A stretch of 64,000 nt of DNA from Palsa-851 sp050010655 (GTDB taxonomy: Bacteria; Chloroflexota; Dormibacteria; Aeolococcales; Aeolococcaceae). Shown one piece after another: positions 18,413 to 26,700 of the stretch. The DNA lies in NCBI GenBank assembly GCA_050010655.1, contig JBEKKP010000001.1, positions 3,173 through 67,172 on the forward strand. The letters run 5' to 3'. The notes under the pieces were generated by a model, which was not told the origin of the DNA, ran no database searches, and saw only the letters and a program-made list of their open reading frames with translations. The translations under genes were made by a program, and so were the position numbers. How positions within the stretch are numbered: position 1 is the stretch's first letter; each line of letters begins with the position of its first letter.

Positions 18413-20125
18413 GTGGGGACAGTTTCGCCCAAGAGTCGAACGGCGGCCGTCCGAGGACGCCCGAGGCTCCGACAAGGCTCGGCCGAACTCGCACCGAACG
18501 CGGAGTGGACCGAACTCCTCGGCCGGGCCCGTGTCGCTGCGCGCCCTGCATCGCGGCCCCGGCCCTGGTGGTCCGATCCGCGCATCGTGGTGCCGGGCAT
18601 CGCGGCGCTCATGTTCGTCGCGGTGGTCGCACTCCGATTGCCCGGCCTGCTCTCCTCCTTTTACTGGTACAGCGACTTCCCGAACGCGCTGCAACTTGCC
18701 GGTGCCGTCTTCCACGGCGGCTGGGGGCACGGACTGCTGGTCCGATCGCAGTCGGGACTTGGTCCTCTCTGGCTGGTCGGACTGCTCGACCAGGTGACCG
18801 GGAGCGTCGTCGCCGGCGTCGCCTTCGGCGCGGTGCTGCTGCTCGCTGCTGCCGCGCTGATGGTGCGGACAGCGCAGCGTGTCATCGGCCCACATCGCGC
18901 ACTCGCGGTCGGGGTGCTTTGCATCGCTGCTCCGCCGGTCGTGGCGTGGGAGGCGCTGAGTCCACTGGCGCACATCAGCACGGTGGTCGTGACAGCGGCG
19001 GCTGCGTGGCAACTCGTGGCGCTGTCGCAACCTGCCCGCAGTCGCATGCTCTGGTCGTCGCTCGCTGTGGGCGTGCTTGCCGGGGTCTGCGTCGTCAGTG
19101 ACACGCTGGCTCTCGCCGCGGCGGTTTGCCCGTGGCTGATCTGCGCGTTCGCGCTGGCGCGGCAGCGACCGGAACGCCGGCTCTCGCTCACCGTCACCGC
19201 GTGCAGCGCGGTTGTTGCAGGTCTTGCGGTGGCCACGATCGCCAGCGTTAACGGGATTGTTGCGAGCAGGCTTGCCGTCAACGCGCTTTCGCTGCAGGGC
19301 ATCGCCGCCGGGCTCCGCGTGACGGCCTCGACGCTGGGTCAGATGCTTTCCGGCGGCTGGTACAACGATCTTCTGCCGGGCGCCGTGACGGTCGCTGCTC
19401 TCGTGCTGTTTTTCGCGCTCATCTCTTTCGCGGTTCGCGGCGTGACCCACGCAAGCGCAACACCAGCACCCGGACGATCGATGTACGTGATGTTCTGGGT
19501 GCTCTCGAGCGGCGCGTTGGTCGCGAGTCTCTGCTTCACCGGGCTCGGTATCCAGGAGTCACCGGTGAACTACCAGGGACACTATCTCGACGGGTTGTGG
19601 TTCGCGATCGCCGCGCTGTTGCCGGTCGTACTGCGCTCAGGACGCTCGTGGCGCAATCCACTCGTCGCAGCCGTTGCGGTGCTGACGTTGGTCAGTGCCT
19701 TCGGCGTCGCGCGCCTGACGGCATATCCGTTTCAGGGGCCTGACTACACCGACGCGCCGCAACTGCTTACGACTCTGCAACAGCTCGGGGTCACGCGTGG
19801 GTACGGCGGGTACTGGGAGTCGTACGCAATCGGTTGGCAGACGGATCAACACATTTCGGCGCTGCCGCTGCAGACCTGCGCGAACGAAGCGGGAACTGAT
19901 CAGCTCTGCCGCTATGCATATGCGCCGCCTGCGTTGTACCTAGCACAGTCAGGGCCGGTGTTCGTCATCGCCCTGCGCGGCTCCTGCGACGGCGATGACC
20001 TTTGCATCGACACCGCCAATCTCGCGAGCCTCCCGAAGCCGGCATACGTGCGCACGGTGGGCCTCCTGCAGGTTGACGTGTACGCGCACGACATGTTCGC
20101 CGACCTGCCTCGGGCTACGGGATAG
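18413..20125 (+). CDS. Large multi-pass membrane protein (GT-C-like)
   Basis: A 570-aa protein with a basic cytosolic N-terminus of about 55 residues, then roughly ten to twelve hydrophobic helices, and a soluble C-terminal domain of about 120 residues with four Cys (TCANE, QLCRY, SCDGDDLCI). This layout suits a GT-C glycosyltransferase or an ArnT-like protein, with YWYSDFP in the first external loop as a possible acidic active-site loop; no signature proves it. It starts with GTG after AGGGGAAGGG. Its last 11 bases overlap the convergent BKACE gene. Confidence 0.6.
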   Translation: MGTVSPKSRTAAVRGRPRLRQGSAELAPNAEWTELLGRARVAARPASRPRPWWSDPRIVVPGIAALMFVAVVALRLPGLLSSFYWYSDFPNALQLAGAVFHGGWGHGLLVRSQSGLGPLWLVGLLDQVTGSVVAGVAFGAVLLLAAAALMVRTAQRVIGPHRALAVGVLCIAAPPVVAWEALSPLAHISTVVVTAAAAWQLVALSQPARSRMLWSSLAVGVLAGVCVVSDTLALAAAVCPWLICAFALARQRPERRLSLTVTACSAVVAGLAVATIASVNGIVASRLAVNALSLQGIAAGLRVTASTLGQMLSGGWYNDLLPGAVTVAALVLFFALISFAVRGVTHASATPAPGRSMYVMFWVLSSGALVASLCFTGLGIQESPVNYQGHYLDGLWFAIAALLPVVLRSGRSWRNPLVAAVAVLTLVSAFGVARLTAYPFQGPDYTDAPQLLTTLQQLGVTRGYGGYWESYAIGWQTDQHISALPLQTCANEAGTDQLCRYAYAPPALYLAQSGPVFVIALRGSCDGDDLCIDTANLASLPKPAYVRTVGLLQVDVYAHDMFADLPRATG

Positions 20126-20864
20126 TTTCGATCGCTCGACGGCACGCAACCGCCATCGCGCCCACAGCAGCCACCAGTTCTGCGTTGTCGGTCGCGGATC
20201 TCCCATTCCCAAGGACGAGCGTGTCCTCGAGGCCGATGCGCACATCGTGTCCCTTGTCGATTGCCGCGGCGAGCACGCTCCAGGTGGCCAAGCCTCCGCC
20301 GTGATGCAATCGCGGCGCCTGCGAGAGCCCGTCGTCGAGGACGAAGTCGATCGCCGCCGCGAGACGGACTGCCTCGTCGGGCTCGTGCTCCGCTTCCACT
20401 TCAACGAGCACACGCGCGCACGCGTCATCGAGTCCGTTGTCGAGGAGCACTCGAGCGTCGTCGATATTCCAGACGCCGGCCTCGACACCCACGCCACGCT
20501 CGTTGAGCATGTCGATGATCGTGAGCGCTCCTGCTTCGCTGAGATTGACGGACGCAAAGTCAGGGAGCACAGACCACGCGTCGACTTTCGACAGGCGCCG
20601 TAGCAGATCCGGCTCGATCCAAGCCGCGGTGGTCACTCCCACGGGGATCCCTGGACACGCTTCGCGGACAGCATTGAGCACAGCGCCGACATCCGCGCCG
20701 GCCAGCGACTCGGTCCCGTCGGCGCGTCTTGGATGGACGTGGATACAGCCCGCTCCGGCACGCTGCAGCGTCACTGCTTCACGAGCGATCTGTTCGGGTG
20801 TGACCGGGAGGCGGGGATGCTCGCCTGCTGGTCGCGACCCGTTCACGCAAGCCTGGATCAACAT
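20115..20864 (-). CDS. BKACE-family (DUF849) beta-keto acid cleavage enzyme
   Basis: A 249-aa TIM-barrel protein of the beta-keto acid cleavage enzyme family, which condenses a beta-keto acid with acetyl-CoA to give acetoacetate and a new CoA ester. Metal-binding and catalytic segments are recognisable: CIHVHPR (two zinc ligands), LHHGGGLATW, and GLEDTLVLGNGRSATDNAELV at the C-terminus. It is somewhat shorter than typical members (about 270-310 aa). The substrate cannot be deduced because no pathway genes adjoin. Confidence 0.8.
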   Translation of the reverse strand: MLIQACVNGSRPAGEHPRLPVTPEQIAREAVTLQRAGAGCIHVHPRRADGTESLAGADVGAVLNAVREACPGIPVGVTTAAWIEPDLLRRLSKVDAWSVLPDFASVNLSEAGALTIIDMLNERGVGVEAGVWNIDDARVLLDNGLDDACARVLVEVEAEHEPDEAVRLAAAIDFVLDDGLSQAPRLHHGGGLATWSVLAAAIDKGHDVRIGLEDTLVLGNGRSATDNAELVAAVGAMAVACRRAIETIP

Positions 20865-20910
20865 GCGATCAGTATCCCAATCCCGTGCAACGGCTGAGCC
20901 GCTGAAGCCG

Positions 20911-21834
20911 TCAGATTTCGAACGTCGGTATCGGGAACAGGGTATGGAGAATGGGGTTTCCCGTCGGAATCGGTGTCGGTGACGGCGATGGCGACGGGCT
21001 CGGGCTCGGCGACGGAGTGGGACTCGGGGTTGGTGACGGCGTCGCTGACGGAGTGGATGACGGCGCGGCCGTCGGTGTTGATGCCGGCGACGCTTGCTTC
21101 CCCGAGTGGAGCGGACCGACCCACACCGCTGCCGCCACTCCTCCCGCCGCGATCAGCCCCACAAGCCCTAGGAGCGCCTTGGGGACGACCGGCATCTGCA
21201 CGAGCGATCCGCTGATCGTGGTCGGTTCGCCGTCCCTCGGTTGGACGGCGATTTGAAAGCGGTAGGTGCGCGGGCTTCCCATCAGCATGCGATGGCGCGG
21301 GCGCACGCGGACGCGCACGATCGTCGCCGTCCCCGGCTGTCCTACCGGATTGGGTGGCCGGAAGTCGAAACGCAGCGTGTTCTCCGGGTCCGTGGCGCGG
21401 AACGCAAGCGTCATCGGTGTGTTTCCGAGGTTGTCGATTGCTATTTCATGGCGCCCGCCACCACGGCCGCGGGAGATCTCGGGGACCATCTCGGCGTGCA
21501 TCCCCGTGAAGGCACCGACCTCGAGCGTCCCCTCCTCCACCGTCGAGTCCCCGATGTGCACCTCCGATGCAACCCTCACGCCGAATGGAACGCTGCCGGC
21601 GCGGATGGTGGGCGACTTCGGCGGACGGAACTCGATCGAGACGACACCCTGGGCGTCGGGAAACAGCGGCAGGGTTGCGGGCGTGGCCGTCGCCCACGGC
21701 ATCGCATCGCCGAGCACGTCGACGTGGAAGTGATCCACGACGGTGCCGGTGTTGCGAACGGTCACCGTGACCACTGCGCTCGCGCCCGGCTGCACCGGCA
21801 GTGAGTTCGCGGATATGACTGCGCGCACTCCCAT
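20911..21834 (-). CDS. Membrane-anchored Ig-like (NEW3/CARDB-type) protein with Pro-Thr-Ser stalk
   Basis: A 307-aa surface-type protein. Two beta-rich Ig-like repeats occupy about residues 5-215. A hydrophobic segment LLGLVGLIAAGGVAAAVWVG near residue 225 is followed by a low-complexity tail of alternating Pro, Thr and Ser ending with a hydrophobic patch. There is no N-terminal signal peptide, so the Ig-like part may be cytosolic and the stalk external, or orientation may be reversed. ATG 21834 is preferred over the upstream start at 21915. Function unknown. Confidence 0.6.
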   Translation of the reverse strand: MGVRAVISANSLPVQPGASAVVTVTVRNTGTVVDHFHVDVLGDAMPWATATPATLPLFPDAQGVVSIEFRPPKSPTIRAGSVPFGVRVASEVHIGDSTVEEGTLEVGAFTGMHAEMVPEISRGRGGGRHEIAIDNLGNTPMTLAFRATDPENTLRFDFRPPNPVGQPGTATIVRVRVRPRHRMLMGSPRTYRFQIAVQPRDGEPTTISGSLVQMPVVPKALLGLVGLIAAGGVAAAVWVGPLHSGKQASPASTPTAAPSSTPSATPSPTPSPTPSPSPSPSPSPSPTPIPTGNPILHTLFPIPTFEI

Positions 21835-21947
21835 GGACGGCAGAGTGTACACGGCGTTCGAGCCAACGAATTCATCCTCGGCGGCAGTTGGCCGTTGATA
21901 GCATCTGGCCGCCAAATGACGTCGCTGAGAGGCAGGAGGACGAGGAC

Positions 21948-22111
21948 GTGGCAGCTATCCCCGCTGATGCACCCCGCTCAGCTGACGGTCAGTGGTGGTG
22001 GGAAGCCGGGCGCACGACGCCACCGAGGACCTGAAGGGGAAGTCCGAATCGGACATGGGTTTGGCGCTGTTCAAGGTCCTCGTCGACGTCGCGATCGCAG
22101 CCGGCCGCTGA
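21948..22111 (+). pseudogene. Short frameshifted ORF related to the DUF2510-like protein at 40.1 kb
   Basis: AGGAGG sits eight bases before a GTG at 21948. The first 18 codons read VAAIPADAPRSADGQWWW, matching PADAPRSDDGQWWW at the start of the 40101-41057 protein. That frame stops at 22034, but from about 22005 another frame reads through AHDATEDLKGKSESDMG to a stop at 22111 with good codon character. One missing base near 22005 would join the two into a protein of about 54 aa. I read it as a decayed or sequencing-frameshifted small gene. Confidence 0.4.
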
Positions 22112-22115
22112 CGAC

Positions 22116-23069
22116 CTAACAGGTCGGTGCGATCGCCACCGTTCCGCTCGTGGAATCCGCAATGAGCAGTTGCCCATCGCTCGTGATCGCGATCCCCTCC
22201 GGACGGTCGACGCCCGTGATCAGCGTGTACGTGTGTCCCGTCGCGGGGTTGAATGCGAGGACCGAATGCGAGGCGGGCTGTGTCACATAGAACAGCAGAT
22301 CCTTGACCGCCAGACCCAGCAAGCCGCCGGGCGTCGCGAACTTCTGCGAACCGCCCCCGGCCAGGGGAACACTGAGGATGCCGCTGCCCGCGGCCTGGGA
22401 GACCTCGATGGCGCCGTCAGCTCCGAGAGCCGCATCGTCCGGCGTGCCAATGCCTGAGATGAGCACGGTCGGCGTGCCGCCTGCGAACGGCACGGTGAGG
22501 ACGCGCGACTGCGCGGTATCCGGCACCAGGACGAGCTGATCGGCTGCGTCCAGCCCCAGCCCTGATATCTGCGGATGCGGCGGATCGGGCGTCAACTGAA
22601 GGAACGAAGTCACCGCAAGCGTGGACGGGTCGAGCTCGACGATGAGGTCCTGGCTCTGCTCCGCGATCAGCACGTTGCCGCTCGGCAGGACCGCGACGCC
22701 GGTTGGGCTAGGTTCGTTGAACGTGACCATGGTTGCCCCAGTCGACGACAGGTGCAGGACCTGGCCCGCCGACTCGCTGGAGACCCACACGCTGCCGTCG
22801 CCGGCGACGGCGAGATCGCTCGCATTCGGTACTTGCGCGAACACGGGAAGCGACGAGAAGCTCCGTGTCTTCGGACACACCGACAGCAACTGGTTCACCG
22901 GCACCGAGCTCGTGGGCGACGGTGTCGGTGTCGGCGCCGGTGTTGGCGAGACCTGATTCGCGACCGCAGTGACATTGACGCTGCTCGCACCGCACGCGGT
23001 CGCAGCCGCGACGGTGAGGGCGAGGCCAGCCAGTCGCAGGGGGACGCGCAACTGGCCTGCGCGATGCAT
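22116..23069 (-). CDS. Exported beta-propeller (NHL/SMP-30-like) protein, possible lipoprotein
   Basis: A 317-aa exported protein. A basic N-terminus and a hydrophobic core (LRLAGLALTVAAATAC) end in a Cys, giving a weak lipobox (ATAC). A Pro-Thr-Ser linker leads to repeated segments such as DLAVAGDGSVWVSSESAGQV, GVAVLPSGNVLIAEQ and GIAITSDGQLLIADS, typical blades of a six-bladed NHL/SMP-30-type propeller. The start could be ATG 23069 or 23105. Probably surface-attached; ligand or activity unknown. Confidence 0.7.
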   Translation of the reverse strand: MHRAGQLRVPLRLAGLALTVAAATACGASSVNVTAVANQVSPTPAPTPTPSPTSSVPVNQLLSVCPKTRSFSSLPVFAQVPNASDLAVAGDGSVWVSSESAGQVLHLSSTGATMVTFNEPSPTGVAVLPSGNVLIAEQSQDLIVELDPSTLAVTSFLQLTPDPPHPQISGLGLDAADQLVLVPDTAQSRVLTVPFAGGTPTVLISGIGTPDDAALGADGAIEVSQAAGSGILSVPLAGGGSQKFATPGGLLGLAVKDLLFYVTQPASHSVLAFNPATGHTYTLITGVDRPEGIAITSDGQLLIADSTSGTVAIAPTC

Positions 23070-23220
23070 CGATTGGCGCACGACGTGCTGAAGACCTCCG
23101 TCCACGGCGCCAGCTTAACCGTCCGCGCTCTTGACCGGATGCGTTGTGGCCTGTCAGCATGACCTCGCTGCTCGGAGGCAGCGTGCGTTTGCTGTGTGGG
23201 AGCTGGAGAGAGGCGACACG

Positions 23221-25977
23221 TTGCTGAGTTCGCGCGCCGTCATCGCGAGCAAGATCCAGGCGCCCAGCGCGCCGGCGCTGCCGCGCGAACGTATCGCCGC
23301 CCAACTTGGCGCACTCTGGACACACCGTTTCGGACTCATCGTCGCCCCGGCCGGCTACGGCAAGACGACGGCGATGACGGTGTTCGCCGCGTCGGCCGGT
23401 GTGCCGGTCGCCTGGTACCGCGTGGAGGCGTGGGATGCCGACGAGGCCTCGCTGCTGCTCCATCTCGAGACGGCGCTGCGGCGGGCGCTTCCTGAAGTCG
23501 CGGGACCCTGGATGACCCTCCCGGAGGCCGTCGCATCGCTGGAGGAAGCGATCAGCGCACCGGCGCTGCTCGTCATCGACGACGTCCACACCATCGAGGG
23601 AACGGCTGCAGAGACCGTGCTTGAGCGCTTCATCGAGTACGCGCCCGAGGCCCTTGCCATCCTCGTCGCGAGTCGCAGTCAACCGCACGTCAACCTGCCC
23701 CGGCTGCGTGTGCTCGGCAGGGTCGTCGAACTCGGTGTCGACGACCTGCGGTTCCGGACGTGGGAGGTGGAGCAGCTCTTTCGTGACTTCTATGGGCAAC
23801 CGATGGGTCCGCACGAGCTGGCAGAGCTCGCACGCCGCACCGACGGGTGGGCCGCGGGGTTGCATCTCTTCCATCTCGCAACACGCAATCGCAGCGGCGA
23901 CGAACGCAGCAGCGTGCTCGGTGCACTCGGCTCGCGCTCGCGCATGATCCGCGAATTCCTCACCAGCAATGTCCTTGACCAACTCCCCGCTGAACTGCGC
24001 GAGTTCCTCGTCGCGACCTCCGTGCTCGGAGTGCTGAACGGACAGCTCTGCGACTGGTATCTCGGGCGCCAGGGGAGCCAGGCGATCCTGCTCGAACTGC
24101 ATCGGCGCCGCCTTTTCACCCAGGCGCTCGATGGTGAGAGTAGCTTCCGTTACCACGAGGTCCTGCGCGCACACCTCGAAGGCGTGCTCGTCGACGAGGT
24201 CGGAGAAGAGGCGGTGCAGGAAGCGTGCCATCGCGCCGGCTCACTCCTCGAGGAGGTTGGCGCCGTGCCAGAGGCGCTCCGCGCGTACTCACGCGCCGGA
24301 GACGCAGACGCTGTGGCGCGCTTGCTTGGGCGCAAGGGTGCTGCGCTCGCGGATCAACCGGGGCACTGGCTCGAGAGCCTGCCTCCGGCACTCCTTGAGA
24401 ACGATCCGTGGCTCCTCCTCGCACTCGCCCGACGCCACCGAGCCGGCGGGCATACCAACGCCGCTCTCGACGCGTATCGCCGTGCCGAGGCCGGTTTCGC
24501 CGGACGTGCCATCGCCGATGTCTGCCGTGACGAGCGGCTGCGTCTGCAGTCATGGGTGACGCCAGAATCCACACACCCTCGCGAGGGCCACTGGTCGGGT
24601 GGTCTGCGGGCGATCCTCGAGACCGGAGGCGAGAATCGGAGCACTCGACCTTCTGAGATCCGTGGGGCGCTCGCTGCCCTGATCGCGTCGCTCGCCGATC
24701 TCATCGACGGGCGCTTGACCGAGGCCCGGGAACGGGGGCTCGAGCTCGCGCTTGCCCCCGACGCCACCCATGACATCGCTGCGGCGGGATTGGTGATCGC
24801 CGGTACCGCATCGCTCTGCATCGGCGACCCAGCCGGCCTCGTCGAACTCCGTCGCGCGGAAGACCAGGCTGAAAGTGCCGGTGCCGGATGGATCGCGCGC
24901 CTCGCGCGGGCCGCACGGTCGCTCTCCGCCTGCGGCGATCCTCCGGATACGGCGGCCGCGGTGACAGAGCTCTGTATGCAGGACGGCGATCGCTGGGGAG
25001 CCGCGTTCGCCCTGCTCTGCGAGGGGGCCGGGCGCCGTGTTCGTGGCGATCCCTCGGCGTCTTTGCTGCTGCTTCAGGCCGGAGACCGTTTCCACGAGTT
25101 GCGTGCGGCGCGCCTCCAGCGTCTCGCGCGCGAGGTCGAGGCCGGCTCGTGGCCACCTGACCGTGGGTCCGAGGTCCCGGCCCCGTCTCGGGCCGCTGCA
25201 ATGCCGTCTACGCCGGCAGGGCCGGTGATCGATCTGCGGTGCTTCGGGCGACTCAGCGCGACGGTCAACGGGCAGGTCATCAACCTGAACGCAGTCAAGC
25301 CGAGGGTCCGCTCCTTGCTGCGCCTGCTCGGAGCGCAAGGCGGCGCCCCTGTGCACCGCGAGGTGATCTGCGAGGCGCTCTGGCCCGAGGCAGATCCCAC
25401 CACCGGTCTTCACAACCTGCAGGTCGCCGTCTCCTCGCTGCGGCGCCTGTTGGAACCAGGGGTCAGCAGAGGCGGTGGTGCGCTCATTGTTCGCGACGCC
25501 GACTCGTACCGGCTGGCACTTCCAGGCGCATCCACGTGCGACGTCGTGACGTATCGCCGACTCCTCTCTCACGCTCGGGAAACGGTGGCCACCGAACCCG
25601 CGACGGCGGCAGCCGATTTCACAACCGCCGCGTCGATGCTGCGCAACGGACTCCTTCCCGAGGAAGGTCCGGCGGAGTGGGCCGAGGTGATCCGCGAGCG
25701 CTGTCGTGCCGATGCCGCAGCGACGGGATTACAGCTTGCCGAGCGCGCCGTCCTCGAAGGAGATCCCGCGACCGCAGCCGCGATCTGCACGGAGACAGTG
25801 AGCGTCGATCGCTACCTCGATCCCGCATGGCGGCTGCTCATCGCCGTGCAGCAGCAGCGCGGTGATGACGCCGGTGCGGCGCAGGCTCGCCGCCGGTACG
25901 GCGAGGTGTTGCTGGAACTCGGCGTCCACGACTCCGGCGCTACTCACTCGGAAGGGATCATTGCCACCGCACGTTGA
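23221..25977 (+). CDS. STAND ATPase transcriptional regulator with C-terminal BTAD/OmpR-type winged helix
   Basis: A 918-aa MalT/AfsR-style regulator. Residues 1-300 form a STAND NTPase with Walker A APAGYGKTT (42-50) and Walker B LLVIDDVH (116-123). A helical, TPR-like sensor follows to about 660. Residues 669-768 form an OmpR-type winged helix (EALWPEADPTTGLHNLQVAVSSLRR), and 769-905 a bacterial transcriptional activation domain (BTAD). Classic MalT proteins end in a LuxR helix-turn-helix; this one has the SARP-like DNA-binding module instead. TTG 23221 follows GGAGAGAGG; GTG 23194 is an alternative. It runs towards the eCIS operon, so it is a candidate but unproven controller. Confidence 0.85.
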   Translation: MLSSRAVIASKIQAPSAPALPRERIAAQLGALWTHRFGLIVAPAGYGKTTAMTVFAASAGVPVAWYRVEAWDADEASLLLHLETALRRALPEVAGPWMTLPEAVASLEEAISAPALLVIDDVHTIEGTAAETVLERFIEYAPEALAILVASRSQPHVNLPRLRVLGRVVELGVDDLRFRTWEVEQLFRDFYGQPMGPHELAELARRTDGWAAGLHLFHLATRNRSGDERSSVLGALGSRSRMIREFLTSNVLDQLPAELREFLVATSVLGVLNGQLCDWYLGRQGSQAILLELHRRRLFTQALDGESSFRYHEVLRAHLEGVLVDEVGEEAVQEACHRAGSLLEEVGAVPEALRAYSRAGDADAVARLLGRKGAALADQPGHWLESLPPALLENDPWLLLALARRHRAGGHTNAALDAYRRAEAGFAGRAIADVCRDERLRLQSWVTPESTHPREGHWSGGLRAILETGGENRSTRPSEIRGALAALIASLADLIDGRLTEARERGLELALAPDATHDIAAAGLVIAGTASLCIGDPAGLVELRRAEDQAESAGAGWIARLARAARSLSACGDPPDTAAAVTELCMQDGDRWGAAFALLCEGAGRRVRGDPSASLLLLQAGDRFHELRAARLQRLAREVEAGSWPPDRGSEVPAPSRAAAMPSTPAGPVIDLRCFGRLSATVNGQVINLNAVKPRVRSLLRLLGAQGGAPVHREVICEALWPEADPTTGLHNLQVAVSSLRRLLEPGVSRGGGALIVRDADSYRLALPGASTCDVVTYRRLLSHARETVATEPATAAADFTTAASMLRNGLLPEEGPAEWAEVIRERCRADAAATGLQLAERAVLEGDPATAAAICTETVSVDRYLDPAWRLLIAVQQQRGDDAGAAQARRRYGEVLLELGVHDSGATHSEGIIATAR

Positions 25978-26002
25978 GTGGACGTTGAGTGCCCGTCAAT
26001 AC

Positions 26003-26665
26003 GTGCGTGTCACCGTTTCTGCCGTGGTCGCCCTCCCCAGCGTGCAGCGAATCGCTCTCGCCATCAGGACACAAGACCCATTGTCGCGCGCCGGTCTGGC
26101 AGCGCAGCTCGCATATCGCCCCGAGGTGCTGGTGCTCGACGCCGATGACGACGCGTCCGCGGTGGTCACCGTGGTACTCGCTGATGAGGTCGACGAAGCA
26201 GCGCTCGGCGCCATCCGCGCCGCGCGCGTCGGTGATGAAAGCCGCGTCGTCCTGGTGGTGACGCGTCTCACGGACGGCGACCTCCTCGGCGCCGTCGAGG
26301 CTGGCGCCTCGAGTGTGCTGCGACGCATCGAAGCGACACCGGACCGCATCGTCGATGCAGTTCGAGCCGCATCGCGCGGAGCAGCGGCGATGTCACCGGA
26401 TCTGCTTGGACAACTCCTCGACCACGTCGGGCGCTTGCAGCGTGATGTGCTCGCGCCACGCGGTTTGCGATTCTCGGGGCTCACCGAACGCGAGGTGCGC
26501 GTGCTCCGCCTGATGGCGGACGGCTTCGACACCGGTGAGATCGGGCAACGGCTCTTCTTCTCGGAGCGAACCGTGAAGCACATCGTCCACGACATCACGA
26601 GCAGGTTGCATCTGCGCAATCGCACGCACGCCGTCGCATACGCGCTTCGCCAGGGCTTCATCTAG
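26003..26665 (+). CDS. LuxR/NarL-type regulator with atypical receiver domain
   Basis: A 220-aa regulator with a receiver-like fold (about 15-135) and a clear LuxR-type helix-turn-helix: GLTEREVRVLRLMADGFDTGEIGQRLFFSERTVKHIVHDI (about 155-195). The receiver looks degenerate: the acidic pair after strand 1 is replaced (AIRTQDPLSRAGL where IRVLLADDHPL is normal), and the conserved Lys of strand 5 is not seen. It may therefore work without phosphorylation. Possible starts are TTG 25985, GTG 26003 and GTG 26042. It follows the STAND regulator closely and is convergent with the eCIS operon. Confidence 0.75.
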   Translation: MRVTVSAVVALPSVQRIALAIRTQDPLSRAGLAAQLAYRPEVLVLDADDDASAVVTVVLADEVDEAALGAIRAARVGDESRVVLVVTRLTDGDLLGAVEAGASSVLRRIEATPDRIVDAVRAASRGAAAMSPDLLGQLLDHVGRLQRDVLAPRGLRFSGLTEREVRVLRLMADGFDTGEIGQRLFFSERTVKHIVHDITSRLHLRNRTHAVAYALRQGFI

Positions 26666-26700
26666 CGCACCGTACTTCGCAGCGCCAGTGCGCCGGCGCG

